From: Lithospermum erythrorhizon
Taxonomy: Eukaryota; Streptophyta; Magnoliopsida; Boraginales; Boraginaceae
Direction: 5' to 3'
Length of the DNA stretch: 64,000 nt
Assembly: GCA_019722365.1 (NCBI GenBank)
Contig: JADFUC010000188.1
Location: 806,001 to 870,000, forward strand
The translations under genes and the position numbers were made by a program. Of this stretch, positions 23,606 through 38,100 are shown piece by piece. How positions within the stretch are numbered: position 1 is the first letter of the stretch; each line of letters starts with the position of its first letter. The notes under the pieces were generated by a model. It saw only the letters and a list, made by a program, of their open reading frames with translations, was not told the DNA's origin and did no database searches.

Positions 23606-26600
23606 ATTTTCTATCATTTATTTAATTAATAAAAAAATGTAAGTCAATTTGATGGAAAACTTTTGCACTAGTCATTATATATATTGGACCTGTTCATTCA
23701 ATCAATTATTGGACCTAATAATAATTTAGTTGAAAAAGTGCATTCTACATACAGTGGTGACTGGTGGGATGGAGACGAGTTGTGCTGAAGCTTGGATTCC
23801 ACGCACCATGGTCTGTAACAATCAGTCAGTTGATTCACTTGATTGATTTTATGTGATTGTATTTAAGCTAATGTTGACAAATTCTACATCTTTAAATTTA
23901 TAATACGGAGTAAATGTTTTCAACTTTTCATTTAATAAGTATTCTTTCATTTTTTGTTGGAGGACAGTCTATTAACTTTATGAAAACTAGAGTTTTAATT
24001 AATTAAGTTGAATTCCCTAAAATTTTCTCTAATACAATCATAATCATTAATTTTCTTATTTTAGAAATTAACTTTTACAGATGCTCTTTAACAAGTTTCC
24101 TATTATTCACCAAAAACATGTACCAAGATTTCAAGATTCTCAATAATAAAAGCAAGAGATAGTAATATATGAACAGACAAATTCCTATTTAGACAAATTT
24201 TTTGTGCTCGTTTATTTTAGAAGGGAGATGAAAAGAATCATGACACTTTTTAACTTTTTCAACTCCTATTAAATCAAGTAGTATTCACAGCATACGCCTA
24301 AACTAATAAAATACTGTATATTGAAAATTTATATTTGAAATACTACAACATTGATTATTATTCATGTTAATGTTATCTATACCATATATAATACCTATCA
24401 TTTATGTCATACTTTGTGAACTACCTAAAATACCCTCATTCTAACAAAAAATAACTGCTACCGAAAGTCTATTTTCCACTTTATACGCTACTATTCAAAA
24501 ATAACTACTACTAAAAAATAATTACTACTCAAAATCCATTTATCATTTTATCCATATTTACGAATAAACACAACTATTAATTCATATTTATGGTAATTGT
24601 TGCTGCATTATTAAATTAATTCAGATCGCAATAAGCGTAAAGAAAGAACCACCACATATCAATAAATTTTGGTGATCATTTATTTATTTTTAAGCCATTG
24701 CTCATTTCATAAACTCGAATATATTATATTAAGAATTAAAAAGATTAAAAAATCACGACAAATCGAGATGTAATTGCATCGTGCACCGATAGCTATATAT
24801 ATATATTACTTAAGTGCCAAATCGATTTATTTTTTTAGTTTATTTGTTGGCCAAACATAATCAATTCAATTAAGTGACTAGGTCAACCAAATGAATATAG
24901 GCCATATATATATTATTTTAAAATTAAGTGACATGTTTTTCATTTGCAAAACAGTATCTTATTATTTGATATTTTAATAAACCTCTCAATTTTAATCTAA
25001 CTAGGACATTTTTTTTAAACATAATAGTCAATCCATTTTAAAGTAATAATTCATCAGTATGTAGATACAACTCACAAACACACACACATGTATATCAAAA
25101 TTTCAGACATGGACGTTAATTTTTTTTATTTGAATCAATGGGTTTAGTTGTATTTCGTGAGGAGAATGCTTTATATATCCTCTCATATCGAACCCAAAAT
25201 CTCTCTCTATACGGGCTGCCAAAATGACACCACGCTAGTTCTCGATCGCAGACAACCATTACGCTGTAGTTCTTTCATGGTACGGTAAATATATATCGAT
25301 TGTATAAGTGATCAATCAAATTGTCCCATTTAAACCGGGATTAGGTGGTATATTATTCACTCAATACGCTTGACTTGAGCATAGTTCAATGGACATTTAC
25401 AAATTTGAAAAGTGTTGGAGGATTATCGGATTTGTATTTGTTTCTTTATAAGTATTGACTTGGAAAGAATACAATATATAGTTCAAAATTATCCTGATTG
25501 GGACTAACGTTCGAAGTGACAGATTGCAACCTTTCAAAAGAAAATAAAAAAGGGGCCTGGGTTCATTTTATGCATGGCATGTGCACATAAACATCATTAA
25601 TTATTATAGTGTTGTTATATTTAAAGCTTTCGTTTTCATGGTGCTCATGAGTCATGAGTCAAGACGTTAAAGGCTATCCGCATATGTATTCACTCTTATT
25701 TCCAAACACTACGAAGTCACTTGAATGCCTTTTTGGTAGCATACAGTATAATGGAGTAACAAGTACGTACTCTTATGTACTAGGTGAGGTATGTACACTA
25801 ATTGAATGAATGATTTTTACATGCAAGTTGTAATGAAGTACGAACTTTCGTGGAGAAAAGATCAATACTGAGCAGCATAATGTTGATTGAAAGCACAATG
25901 TTGCATCATTGAATGAACCTTAAAGTTACTACCATTAAATTTTTCTTTATCCATTAATAATTTATTAATGATCAAAAACTCAAATTATATAATTACATAA
26001 TTTATTTTCTTTTCTTCGCTTTATAGATTTGCGGTGAATAATGGTCATTTAAAAATCAATAATGTCAATTATATAAGTTTATATTTAACTTTTAGCTATA
26101 ATGTATCAATTTGTTAAACGATTTTGGTACCAGTGACGCTCTCTCAAGCTTGGGGTAGGTTCATTGAATTTAGCTTTTTGATCCGAATCAGTCCGTCCAG
26201 TGCTGACGTAAAACCGACGACCTGGATCCGCTTAAATGTAACAGTGAGATTACCGGACCGATCCTCGCTTTGCTCGAAGAGTCGGATAAAAACCGCTCCG
26301 TCCGTATTTACACATGATTTTTTTCTTTAAAAGTTAGATAATATACTATAATTAGTCTAACTAAACTAAACCCTAACTATTACTCTTCAATTCTTTTTGC
26401 CGCTACCCTCTCTACACTCTACCCCCACCATTATCACGCCGATTTATTCAAAGCCAGCTCACCTCCCCTCGATTCTCCTCAACTCTCATTCAATTCTCCC
26501 TCTTCAAAGTTGGTATATTATTATATTTCATATTTTTTATTTTTAATTTTAATTAACAAATTTTTGTAAAGACGCGATGTTTTTTAAATTATCATATTCA

Positions 26601-29339
26601 TATTTCATAGTAAAATAGGTTGAAAATCTAATATTTTAATAGACTTTCTCCGCAGTATTGCTGGTGTTGGAAGCCATTTTCATTTCATCATTTTTTTAGA
26701 GTTATTAGGATTTATTTTATATGATGTAAATCAACGATAAAAGGACAAAATTGGCCCAATAGCAAGGCCTAAAGCGTTTAGAACCTGAAAAATCGGTCCG
26801 AGCCTGGCCCGGTTAACCGACCATTTAAAAACTGAACCTGTCAAGACCCTGGGCTGCAGATGAAAAAGTTTATGATCCCATTTCAAAAGGGGTCCCACTT
26901 TAAAAAAATTATTTTTGGTAACAAAACTTCCAAGTTTCAATGAAGACTAAATTTCATACAAGTAATCTCGAACTAACAATATCATTCAATGACACCCTAA
27001 CTATTCAACCTTCAACAAAAAGACTCAGACAACATTTACAAGATACTTAACTTTCAAAATCAATAAGACATATACTTTTTCAAGCCAAAATCAATTTTTA
27101 AAGGATAATTTAGATTGAACAAATTACACAACAACTCAATTAACCCTTAATCAACTCCAACCAATATATAATCAGTGAACTAATTGATTTTAATAATTAA
27201 ATAAAATAGCCATCTTCAACCATAAATTTCACCCCCACCACTTCTTCCATTAACTACAAAGGTTACACCTCGCTTCCACACCTGTAATCAAACGAGTGTA
27301 TTTAATTCAAATAACTAAAAAGATCAGATCTTCTACAAAAGGAAGTTTAAAAAATATCTATTTCAAATCGAGGTCATATTCTATATTGAATTTCAAAACC
27401 AAAATCCACTTTATAGTTTTATTTCCGAAGTAATAGGCCTTAAATTTATTTCCCTTAAATTTGCCAGATTTTATATGATCAAAGAAAAGGAAATTTTTGG
27501 GGAGAAATAGTTTCAAAGCTCAAACTTGTGCCTGGCTAATTTTTTTCTTTTGTTAATTGAAGTCTCTCATATTTCCCTTCTATTTTACCTATCCGGGGAG
27601 ACTAATTGATGATTTTGCATATCCTCTGGTACTTTGTCGTAAGAGTAACCGCAAAATACTATCGACAACGTGAGTTTCTCCGATCAGCAACATAAAAGGG
27701 CGAGGACGCAACAGAAGTCAAGCATTTATTGTTTATTTTATTTTTATTTAATTAATTAAAATTGAGTAGGTGGGTTAAGAATGACACCTGAACTTTTTTG
27801 TGATTATTCGCTCGAAAAAATCGATTATGTTTTTTGGCACCTGAACTTTTGAGAATTTTTCCTCAAAAAAAATTAAATTTTCATCATGACTAATCCGCCT
27901 CTCAATTAAGTTATTTCAAAGTCAAAATGGAAGTCAATAACTCAAAAACAAGTTTGAAAAGGCTATGCTAAAAAAATTTAGCTTTTGTGCCATGACTCAG
28001 TGCTGTCAATAGCAGCTACGGTCAGTTTGAAATGATTTTTGTGTCTGACATGGTCAGATTTAAATTTAGTTTCAACGAATGTTAAATACTAATAAAAAAT
28101 TCCTGATTTTTATATTTTATATTTATCATTAGATTTTATTATCATTTCAAAAATATACCCATATTATTAATAAATTTAATAAAAAAGTACCTACTAGATT
28201 CAAAAGACACTGGCCATATTTATGAGACAACCTTGGTACCACACCAATCTAAGTGTAATGCAAAGAAGAATTTTTATTGTTTATTTGTGTATGTGGTAAC
28301 CATGACCGTAGTGGAAAAATTTCAATGTAATGTGTTTTATCAAATCGAAGATCGATCGTCTAAACCATGATCCCTTTAAACGCTTGTTGATTCCATTTGT
28401 GAGATGTTTGACTTTCTTTGATCGACTCGCTTGGATATTAGTTTGCATGAGCTCACTTGATTTGAGTTCACTGACATTCGACGATTTTGAGTTGATTTGG
28501 TGGCTAAAGCCTTCATGAAATTAATACGCTGCCCTCAGTTCGACGTGACTCGAGACCGGTCCGGATTTGATATGGTCCGAAGCCAAAATATTTTAGCAAC
28601 AGAATCCCATGTTGGTCAGATGGATTTGACTCCGGCTCCTTGTCGATCGAATGACTTACCGCAAATGTCTCATAAAGGTGATTTCACCTTTATATACTTC
28701 CATGATGCATCTAAGCTTGGTATCTGCATCAGATAGAACGTTTTTGGCGGACTTTGTAGCTCGATATGCCATTTGTCTTTGATGGACTCGATTGGATGTA
28801 ACTCCCGAGCTTATAAGTCAGATGGAGTGATAGCAAGTTTGACAGCGAATGTGACGCTTCTGTGCTTGTACTTTAACAAATTTTAGCAATGTTGCTGTAG
28901 CTGATGAAGGACTTGATTTAAATGTACGCTTATTTGTACTACAATGGCTCATCAATTTTATTGTCAGAATGATGATCAATATGAAAGCATTGCTTCGTCT
29001 CCTTAACCTTGTCGATGATATCGATCACCGCATAAAGCGGCCTTAAAGCAACCTTGTTCGAATCCAATTTATCATTGACCTAATATTCACGGTAAAATTC
29101 TTATATCTAGAACTTGATGAATCAAACCTCACCTTTTCATGTGCTCATTTAAGATTTATGAATAATCAAGGCTTAGCTCTTCCGAATATTCGAACGCTTT
29201 GAGAAACTGATGTCGGCTCTAAAAGCATTTAATCAAGAATTACCGTATTTTTTGTGCAAAAGAATCTTGATTTTAGAAGTTTCATTGGGATGCCTCGATG
29301 TTTTTTCAGCCACCAAAATGGAGTTTCTGTTGGCGGTTC
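23606..29339. other. Intergenic DNA without a recognisable gene
   Basis: About 5.7 kb. The first half is very AT-rich; short CA and TA runs occur near 25,075 and 24,798. From 26,100 to 26,330 there is a higher-GC patch with one 68-codon open frame that matches nothing I know. From 27,780 to 27,860 CACCTGAACTTTT occurs twice, a word common in plant MITE ends, but no paired inverted end was found. From 28,360 to 29,330 composition resembles the neighbouring gypsy element, and part of it may be a second element's interior. Confidence 0.5.
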
Positions 29340-29965
29340 TAAAGATTTAACTTAGAGAATTGCAGGTCACACTGTATTTCTCATATAAAGCTGCAGTATT
29401 TCTCGAATGATTTCTTGATGAAATTTTCGAAAAATAAGTATTATTTATAGGCTTCTAGGCTCTCGAATACTGATTGGTTGGTTTACTAAAATTTTATCAC
29501 CATCTAACTGCTGACTTTTGGCGCAGCATTGCAAACTGTCGATTTTATAATCAATTTCTTCTCCAAGTATTAATATTGGGATTATTTTGTATTTAGTAAA
29601 AGAAGGTTTTGATCTTTCTAGATCAAACACATTTTCATGTTGAACCCGAATCTTGGGAGCCTTTATTTCAACCTACAACTTCCTCGAGTTCCCATTTTGA
29701 ACCCCAAACCTCGTAATCTCAATTTTGAGGCCCTGAAAACATTTTAATGTAATAAATTAGAAATTTTTAGCCTTGAACCCTAAATTGAACGGACATTTAA
29801 TTTCTAGCTATTTTCTCCGAAACCCTCGTCAGACGCAGGTTTACATTAAATTTTAGGATTCGGACGAAACCCTAGCCACGTGGCATTTTAGCTTGTCGAT
29901 GAATTAATTTTGATTAAGTCTTTAATCATTTTAATTATTTTGTAAATAAATTTCACTGCCTATGA
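29340..29965 (-). repeat. LTR copy of the gypsy element (left)
   Basis: It aligns with 40,575-41,217 over about 630 bp in the same orientation. Shared words include ATTTAACTTAGAGAATT, AATGATTTCTTGAT, TCTCCAAGTATTAATATTGG and TTAAATTTTAGG. The copies are strongly diverged. A TATA box is kept at 29,441-29,450. Similarity continues a little left of the LTR into leader-like sequence, which is unexpected if this is a simple 3' LTR. Confidence 0.75.
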
Positions 29966-32900
29966 CGGCCTCTAACCGGTACCACGTAAGAGGCGTCGGG
30001 TTCGATCTAGACAAATGGCCCAACATGAATTGCCGGGTGATGCTTAGTTATTTTTTCAAGATGTGTCATGCCTCCTTTATAATCGACATTCAATATCTTA
30101 TTTGACTATTGGATGTAGATCGACTATTTATCGACGGTGAATTTATTACTCATCTCGATCCAGTTATCAAGCCTCCTTCCGCCGAGGTCCAGAGTTTTAA
30201 TTAACCATAGCTGGACTTACTGGCTTTTCACTGGGTTTCAATCGTAGCCTCGATCATCCATGCCATTCAAGTGACTAAGGATGATAACATATTTATATTG
30301 ATTTATTGTGATACTTTGATCACAACCCTCGTCAACTCCCCGATTTATAGGAACGCTGACCTTATTTCAGATTTATTGTGACATTTTGTATGTCAGCCTT
30401 ATCCTACTACATCGGTCCGAAATTGACTACCTAAGACTTAATTATATGGGATTTAATGCCTACTTGAAATTGATCCTATTTAAATCTCACTTTATTGTAG
30501 AATTCAATTATTTGGATTTTAATGTTAATATGATATATTACATGTAAGCATCAGCTTTTAATTTCCTCGATCCTCAGATAGATGTAATAGGAATTTATTT
30601 ATTCGGGTCAATTATTGACATGACTTATTAGTATTAAGACGCCTACAATTATTAGAGAATTAAGTTCTGCAGATTTAAAGATTTAGATTTGTTTATATTG
30701 ATCCGAATCCCTTTGGATTTTAATGGAATCAATATTTATACTTTTTAACATGAATTTATTACATGTTAGATATTTTAGGATAATTAACCTTAATTATGTG
30801 GATTTTAGAATCAATTATCCCATTTCTTAAATTTTCAGACCAATTTTGGGTCCATTTTATTTAATTGTCAAATATTCGGGTTGTCTTTTTTTTTATGTGA
30901 AAAAATTTAATCATCCCTACCCACATGTATGGAAATTTTCGAACAAGGCCTATGTTAGACTAGTTCATTTTATTTCGTCTTGCAACTTAAGAGCTTACTT
31001 ATCCAACAAGACAAAGATATGGATTTTAGGGCACCGCCGTCTAATGGTGCCTATATGCCATTTAAGTAGCGAAGCAGGTTATTCATCACTTTCTCCCCAA
31101 ATACAGCACTTTTGGGCGGTAAAATGAGTTTTTCCTTTTTTATTTCTTTTTCTGTTTCTTGCAACATTATGTGACTGTATATATCATCATTAATGTATTT
31201 TTCTTATGATTCAGTAAAGTTTTTCGGTTGGGTGTATGACAAGTTTGCATCTTTTAAAGATAGTATTGGAATTTTGTATAAAGGTAATACCTTTGAGTCC
31301 TTATGCATTTATTTCATGCTTTTTATAGAATTTAGCATATTCTTTTGATGATTATTTGTAGTACTTTGACTTAAATTATATGCTTTAAGTATAAAAATTA
31401 AAACCTTGTAAGTTTCAATCATACATGTAACATATTAGTCTCCAAACATCAAGATAGATTTTTTATTTGGGATTTGGCCATGCTTTGCACTTGTACATGC
31501 TTATTCATGCTTTTTAGATGCCCTTGAAGTTTCATCATGTTCAATAGCATAACTTCTTTTTTTGAATTACGCAGATTTGGTTCGCTTTCAAAATTCTAGT
31601 TCTAAAACCGCTTGCAATTTCTTCTGCTAATAGTTCTGCTTTTGGGCCCGCCTTATATCATTAAAAGCCAACGTAGAGACGATTCTTTTTAGTTTGATAT
31701 GGAGGGCCTCATAACTCGTCCGTAGATCGAGATATGGTTGTTAAGCCACCGGAATTTTGCATTGTCGCCTTTTTCAGAATAACTTCATGATTTTATTTCT
31801 CCCATTCGGACGCCCGATTGATGAACTTTGCGCCACGGACTCGCCCGTGAGTGTAGTTTTGCCACTTTTTTTTTCAATTTTTCGACACTTGATTTTGGTC
31901 GTCCAACCCATGAGTACATGTGTGTTATGTCTCGAGCATGCTTTGTTTTGAATTAAGCATCACTTAGGATAGATGACCTTGGGACCATATAGCATGGACC
32001 TTAGGACTTCATCCCTTTCCATATGTTTTTATCTAGCCCTTGATGGAGGGCCTGGATTGTTTGTTTTCTTTTTTCTCCTACTTTCAGTAGACTTCATTTA
32101 CTGGTAGTTATGAACATGTCTTCTTACTATCATCATTATGCTCGGGTTTGCCTTCAGTCATGGATGGATAGTTAGCTCCACATACATGTATATATATTAG
32201 ACTTAGGCATGCATTGGTCCGAGTATGTACATATATGTATATTAGACTTGTACGCATCGTGTCCGACCTCGGTATCAATGTATTTATTACTTATAAGGCC
32301 ATATTCCTCTATTGCCCACTTGCTCTTGGAATCACTCTATTTCTCGTTAACTGCCTTAGCATATTCCTTGGTTTATGGACATTGGCAAGTGGGACACCTC
32401 CTCAGACTTCCAACTTCACTGAGTCAACAAGCCACTCTGTCTTTTTCTTGCTTTTGATTTGACGCATGAGTAATTGCATGAGTTGCAGATGAACATTGAT
32501 CTTTCTACTCTTCTACACCGCCACGTGATGCTTGCTTGTTAGTTGAGGGATGGGCGCCTGGATTTAGATGCATCCTCGAAGCCGGGCGTCATTCTTTCCT
32601 CGAGGTACGGTACGATCTCATACTTTCATGTCTTCGCTTGATTTGCTTTTTCTTTTGAATTTGAGATTTTATTCTTAAGTGACTCTTCTTAGCATTGCTC
32701 TCATGATTTTACCTTTGGCAGTGTATGACCAACCCATCTATGATTCCTCCGAGCCAGATTCCTCGGTGGTTGTATGATTTTGCCGGGTAGCCTCCTGCTG
32801 CTCTCAAGTGACGATCTCTCGCGGGAGCCTTCAGAGCACGCCGGTGGCCGACAACACAAATTTATGTGTTCCGGCCTGAGACCGGTCGCGTCGGCAGTAT

Positions 32901-33999
32901 AATGAAATGTTAACGGTATCGCCTCACAAATTCCAATATACTAAGTACTGTAAGTCTCTTTTCTCTTAATCCTTAATTAACTAATAATTAAAGAGTAAAT
33001 TTGAAATCTAGACTACTTAACTAAATTGACTGCTAATTAAATTAGTTAATACTAAATGAATGCACAAAAGTGAATCTTTTACTTAATATTCGGCATAGTC
33101 AGATTACTTGATTACCTGATCGTCGTATTCAACTACCTAAGAGTTACTTAAATTCATAACAAAAGCATTCTTATGCCAATTGATATTACTTTTCTCGCTA
33201 ACAATTTCACCAAGCTTCCTAAGAAACTAACTATATCTCATGATAACTTATAATAGAGATCTTTTATCAACATATGCTATATTTTAAATTGCATTACTAA
33301 GTCACCTATATCTTCTATGGTACTTGAAATGTGTTCTCGATTTATTAATTCAGAAGTCGACAACCCTATTTCTAGCAATTAATCACTTATATGAACGACA
33401 TAATATTGATATTCAAGATATTAAATACTAATTACGCACAATAATCGACTCATGAAACTAAAATTAAATTAACTCCAAGAAAATCAATTCATCCGAACTA
33501 CACCACATATCATGGTCCCGACTAATAATAAAATTAGTTCTGGGCACAAGCAAGACATAAATAAATATTGAAATTAATGGTACTCCATCCTCAACAATAA
33601 TAATATTCAATTAGAATTATTCAACTTCACCAAAGTAATCAACTCCATGAAAGTACATAATTAACTTCTCAATCAAGTTTTTGTCATTTTCCCCAATTGT
33701 GCTACCTAAAACTCCAACAAAGATGATGAATTCTTGATCTAGAAATTGTAGAGATTCTTTTTTTTTCTAATCCTCCTTCGCACAGTCACATAACCTAATA
33801 TTAATCTCATCAATCACTTATTCTCGTGGATCATGACTCATGTAAATCTTAGTGGATCAGCTTTCATATCTTCAATTCAAAGTCTCATTTCTCCTTCACT
33901 CTTAACCGAGAATTGCCTAAACTCAAATAAAAATTCAAAAACAAGCAAATTATAGTTCTGATTATGTGTAAAATAATATCAACTAATACTAATTGGGCC
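29966..33999. other. Noncoding stretch between left LTR copy and integrase remnant
   Basis: About 4 kb with no convincing coding frame on either strand; the longest frames (82-93 codons) match nothing. T-rich in the middle (30,840-31,600). A higher-GC patch lies at about 32,740-32,900. It may be the element's 3' noncoding region or contain other nested insertions. Confidence 0.45.
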
Positions 34000-36000
34000 T
34001 CAAAACACTATAATAAAAACACCTATCAAGGCCAAGATGGCAAAAAACCGCTATCAAATCTACCTGCTTTCATCGGGCTTGTCCCGTATGAAGGCCGCCT
34101 CTAAGGATCTCTTTCTCATGGTGACTGAGCAATAGATTGCACAAGATCTCCCCAGATCGTAGTCGATTTCGCCACTCATGCATCTTCGTGTTACTCTTAC
34201 CTGCATCAGTCATTTGCGCATAAAGATCAAAGTAGACGGGAGATCTCTCAGTCGTGAGTGAGCGCCTCTCCTCGGGATTCACAAAGAGACACTCTTCATG
34301 GATGTCAAGATATCGCTGCTCATGAAGCTGCCATCATCTTCAAGAATCCATAGTTTGCATGTCATATGAGCCGGGACATCCCATGAATGGCCGAGATCCA
34401 CCATCGGTTAGGCTGATCGATGGAATAGCCGAGGGATTCTCAGCTGAATCGAGTCCATTTGCCTCATGAAAGTTAGAATATCCGAAAGACTCATTTCTAT
34501 CCTATATTATCATATACTCTAGCTCTTTTAGATAAGCCTATTAATCTACTTACTTGTTTCCCGTGCTTGGCGAACACACGTATGGGATCTTTTGAATTCG
34601 CCTAATGCGATTTATTTATTTTTATCTCTTTGTTTGCCTTCGCCAACAATAAAGAGAAGGTTTGATAAGTCAGCGCATCGGCCTGCGGTCTTCCCGAGCC
34701 GGCTTCTTTTACGCATTCCTGGTGGTCGCCCTCGAGGATCAAGTCAAACGAAGTTCATTTTAGTGGATTTTTTGCTTCTTATCCGTGAACGTGTTAGGCA
34801 TTTCATGCGTTTCCACCCGTGAGCCGCAGGCTTTTGCTGTGCTTCTTTCCATGGAGTTGTGTCTTAATGTTTTCGGCTAAAAGCAGATTGCTTCTCGTAG
34901 CTAAATTTCATTTACGTGGTCTTATCTACTTCCTTCCGCTTACTTGCCATCGTATGCCCATCAGACTTCCCCAGATGATCTATGTTCCCATTTGTATTAG
35001 CTTCTTTGTATTTTTACTTTATGTGTGGATTGGTCTTATCACAACTAGGACCATCCACCTGATATGGACCTGTGATTTTGATCTTCTGCCACAGTCTTTT
35101 GGACGATAAGACTCAACCTTGTCAAGCGATTGTTTCTCCTCTTGTTCATCTGAAGCGATTCTAATCCTCAGCAATTTTTAGACGATGCTTATCTCAGTTT
35201 GTTATTTCATTTACCGCTAATTTTAGTGAGGGATTTTGTACTCTGGGAAAAGCAGAAGACAACCTCAACCCTGCAAACCGTATATTGCATTTCCTGGTCA
35301 TGTTCGGTGGTGGTCCGGTATGCCCAGAGTGCTTCCTCCATCTTAGCCGGCCGTACCCTTTCCTCGGACTTCACAGCTTTTCATGAGGCCGTAATAATGT
35401 CTTATTAAAAGCTTCTGCTTAGCACGTTGATCATGATTAGTACATATGGAATAAGATTTTATTTTAAATTATCAGACAAGTCGGATATCATCTTATTATC
35501 GAAGGCTTTCATGACATCTCTGTGATAATGTATTTGGCAAAATTTTTATTATCGATAGATGATATTGTAATTGGCGAAATCGCCACTTCTTCTGCTTTCA
35601 CCATTCACGAGAGTGTTTTGTTTCTCCGCCTCTATTTATAAGTAATCCATATACAAATGGGGATATATGTATATCCTTCTTGCATCAAGCGCATGTCCTA
35701 CTACTGCCTAGCCCCATGCATCGAATGGCTATGTCGCAGTGGGACGTGAATGGTTCAGTCTGATGGATGAAGTTGGCATGGTATTGTTGGGCTTCTGCAT
35801 GCTCGTGGCATAGTCTAAGTAATCCCAACCATCACAAGTCAATAATATCCCATCCTTTTGATTTCCTGGAAAGGAGTTTGGCCCTGATCACGCGCTTCAT
35901 TACAGCTCCCCGCAGCATGCTTTCTACTACTGAAGCCGCCTTCAAGGTTTAACAAGCATCGTAGAGTATCTCGAAAAGACCTTTCTTATTGTGGCACCAT
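34000..36000 (-). pseudogene. Gypsy integrase-region remnant
   Basis: Position between RNase H and the left LTR, matching base composition and scattered short minus frames (for example 34,070-34,282) suggest decayed integrase. I could not place the catalytic D-D-E residues, so the call rests mainly on element order. Confidence 0.4.
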
Positions 36001-36409
36001 GTGATAGTACAAGAAGTTGTGGCCCTTCTTCTAATGTCGGTTTTTGCCCAGTCGTCCGATAGTCTTCTCTCATGGCTGAAGTAGTCGATAAAGGTTGTCT
36101 CCAAATAATCGAGCACCATCGACAATTATAAAAAAAGTATCATGACTTTCCCTTCTTCTATTTTCTTGTGGTTCACATTTGGTCATAGCTATCCACCTCC
36201 TCACATACTGAATACCATTTCTTTCCGGGTAGTCTACGGATCTAGGCTGGGCCCCTGCTAAAGCATCCGTCCGTTGTTCATTTTTCTCTCGAGACACGTT
36301 TGATGTGGAGACTTTTGTCTATGAATTGTAGTAATCTACTAGCATTCCATGATAAATAACTCAAGTTTTCTAACCTCAGATTCTCCCTATCGGCTTTGTT
36401 GGTCGATGA

Positions 36410-36646
36410 TCAACTGTTAGTCTCCGTGCATACTCTCGGTTGAAGTATGTTCAACTCATCAGCCATACTTAACCCCATGACGAACGCCGCATATTCTCCG
36501 CCACACTGCTTGAGCACCTTTGAGTCAACGGAATGAACAATACGGCAAAGATATCTTATTGTGAGTGATGAAGAAAAACTGCCTCGCACCTCCTCGTGTG
36601 TCGCGACCATCAAGTACATTTTCCACAGTCTTATTTCTATATTCAT
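36410..36646 (-). pseudogene. Gypsy RNase H remnant
   Basis: A minus frame holds CGGEYAAFVMGLSMADELNI, resembling the gypsy RNase H block NNVAEYEALILGLEMALELG that leads into the next catalytic acid. The Glu and spacing are kept. Surrounding frames are broken. Confidence 0.62.
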
Positions 36647-37129
36647 ATCTTTATCGGGGAGTCAGCCGCCACAACTCCCATTCGCCGCGTGACGGTCTCG
36701 CCAAGAAGTCGGGTTACATCTGCCCCTTCACGTTCTCTGTGGTACATAGATAATTTCAACTCGCCTTTAATTTGTGTACCACCGCTAATCGATTATTTTA
36801 AATACGACGGACATCACATACTGATTGATTTGCCTTGATATCATGATCATGAGGCTGAAGTGTTGCTTTAGCTTTGAATAGCTAATATCAAGGGTAAGCA
36901 TAACTTCTCTATTGGTGAGTAATATAACTCATTTGAGGTCATTCGAACGACTAAGGTAATATAAAGCTTTTACTTTCCTCTTCATTCTTCAGACTGTGAA
37001 TGCCTCATCGGATTGCTCAACCCGCTTACTTCCCTTTGTATAGGCAACAAGATCGGAGGGCTCATCAAATATTCTTTAATTTTGTGGAATGCTTCAGAAG
37101 ATTCTTCATCCTAATCGAAAAGTGGGTAC

Positions 37130-37720
37130 CTCTTTCTTCATTAATCTGTCAAAGGTTGACACTCCGCCGACTGAGATTAAACGGCAATGTATGTCAACTT
37201 CCTCAGCTCTTAAGTCAGAGCATACACGCTCACAATGTTGATAGCATCAATCTTTGCCTACTCGATTTAATCCCATGTATTCAAAACCATCAAGCCTAGA
37301 ACTTTCCTTCGAAGCGACAATCAAGGCAATATTCGAGCTGGTTCATTTTAATGATATTGTCTCAATCTTTCAACACTATTTCAAGTCTGGGAACGACCGT
37401 TTTTTCGTGATTTCAGCGTCATTTACGAAAGACTCTACATTTTAAAGCAACATATCATCAAACACCTTTTGCATGGCCCTCTAGTAGGTGGCTCCTGTGT
37501 TCTTTAATCCAAAGGTAATGCATTTTATAACATTATACCCATTTCTCTCGCATCTCGAGCCATTCCTCATTCGTTATACCCCGAGACCCATCCATGAATG
37601 TTAGAGCCTCATGACTCTGTGAGTGGCATCTCATCATCAACTCGAATATGGGAAGCGGAAGTCATCCTGGGGGCATGCCTTTAAGATCTGTCTCTAAAAT
37701 CCACGCATACTCTGATTTGT
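37130..37720 (-). pseudogene. Gypsy reverse transcriptase remnant
   Basis: Minus-strand translation shows KACPQDDFRFPYS near 37,640-37,690 (family KACPKDDFPLP) and a nearby FMDG-like block near 37,590. ITFGLKNTGATY followed by RAMQKVFDDML lies at about 37,455-37,530 (family LPFGLKNAGATYQRAM). The expected YVDD block should follow immediately but reads as stops and substitutions, so the polymerase is inactive. Confidence 0.72.
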
Positions 37721-37905
37721 CTATCTTTTTTTCCTGACTCGCACTATGTCGTCACCATGTTGATACCGATTCCCGCATAAATCCTACTTCTCGATCACTT
37801 ATTAACTTCGCCTATTGAAGGTACCAACTCGACGGAACCTTCGTCTGCACTGCTTTACAAAGTTTATGTTTTCTTTAACGCAAGGTGACGATCGCCACCT
37901 TGGGT

Positions 37906-38100
37906 CTAATCTCGGCATTTTCTTTTTATATGTCCAGGCACATACATCTCCGAACTCTTTGAGAAATGCCATATATTCCATCTTCTCTCCCCGACGCCGA
38001 AGGGCGCTGAGATAGGTCGGTCAGGTTCGTCATCGCACAGGTTGACTTCTTTCAACTCGTCTACTGTGATTTTTACCTCTTCTTCCAACGCCTGAGGCAT
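37906..38100 (-). pseudogene. Gypsy pol segment upstream of reverse transcriptase
   Basis: The minus frame includes ELKEVNLCDDEPDRPISAP, which resembles the linker before gypsy reverse transcriptase (a VxLxxxxxxRPIxISA-type block). It sits directly upstream of the RT remnant in element order. Confidence 0.55.

Noticed and set aside
26124..26330. Possible gene fragment in a GC-richer patch
   Set aside because: A 68-codon frame with no recognisable motif and no supporting exons nearby.
27780..28030. A MITE with CACCTGAACTTTT ends
   Set aside because: The word occurs twice in the same direction and no inverted partner was found.
32209..32462. Two overlapping 82-codon plus frames
   Set aside because: They overlap in different frames, match no family, and lie in the noncoding part of the gypsy element.
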